Origin: Apostichopus japonicus
Taxonomy: Eukaryota; Echinodermata; Holothuroidea; Aspidochirotida; Stichopodidae
DNA length: 64,000 nt
NCBI RefSeq assembly: GCF_037975245.1
Contig: NC_092576.1
Location: forward strand, 568,501-632,500
Direction of reading: 5' to 3'
Part shown: in pieces, positions 63,966 to 64,000 of the stretch
How positions within the stretch are numbered: position 1 is the first letter of the stretch
Layout: every line of letters starts with the position of its first letter
The notes under the pieces: model-generated
The model's input: the letters and a program-made list of their open reading frames with translations, nothing else
What the model was told of the DNA's origin: nothing
The model's database searches: none
Translations under genes and position numbers: made by a program

Positions 63966-64000
63966 ATAACAATTATATTTACGAAAGCTAAATCGAATAT

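Overview
The window looks like nuclear DNA from a eukaryote, most likely a deuterostome marine invertebrate such as an echinoderm. The coding evidence is split by GT-AG introns. There are LINE, Penelope, BEL/Pao, hAT, TTAA-type and tRNA-SINE remnants, long microsatellites, and the palindrome TAGGCCTA recurs throughout. The taxon is an inference. No operon, CRISPR array or rRNA gene was seen. Most of the long open frames are repeats, or fragments of decayed mobile elements.

Left part (1-18000): nested non-autonomous hAT elements with readable terminal inverted repeats (TIRs) and 8-bp target duplications (1020-1969 with 1273-1830 inside; 8049-9839 with 8568-8835 inside; 16564-17561 inside a 9-bp-duplication element at 16486-17758). 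It also holds minisatellites at 2580-3045, 3150-3385 and 4208-4510, a decayed LINE 3' part at 4490-5540, a Penelope GIY-YIG fragment at 14060-14330, and exons of an unrecognised gene on the minus strand (18553 down to 13700).

Middle part (18000-39000): a BEL/Pao fragment joined to the second exon of a decayed cysteine-rich gene (22939-20630), a 600-bp AT array, a tandem pair of tRNA-derived repeats (24247-24925), nested hAT elements (25075-26719), a LINE reverse transcriptase (28655-26870), another LINE 3' end that runs into a 1062-bp perfect GAT array (32500-31009), and a Penelope-like element with tandem pseudo-LTRs and a hammerhead ribozyme motif (37003-38810).

Right part (39000-64000): a 6.16-kb element bounded by TTAA duplications (39025-45180). 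It carries a decayed three-exon gene for the cysteine-rich domain known from the P2X7 receptor C-terminus, plus possible opposite-strand exons. About 7 kb with nothing recognisable follows. The best gene of the window comes next: six phase-compatible exons on the minus strand (61697 to 53523) that would encode a 1095-residue protein, an OTU-type cysteine protease domain fused to a complete TTF-finger hAT transposase. It has no frameshift or stop, and its last intron contains a hAT miniature element and a CRE/CCAAT palindrome. The window ends with an AT array and another LINE fragment.

The two most notable observations are the OTU-hAT fusion and the P2X7-type domain inside a TTAA-flanked transposon. 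All exon models come from reading splice sites and phases by eye, without transcripts.
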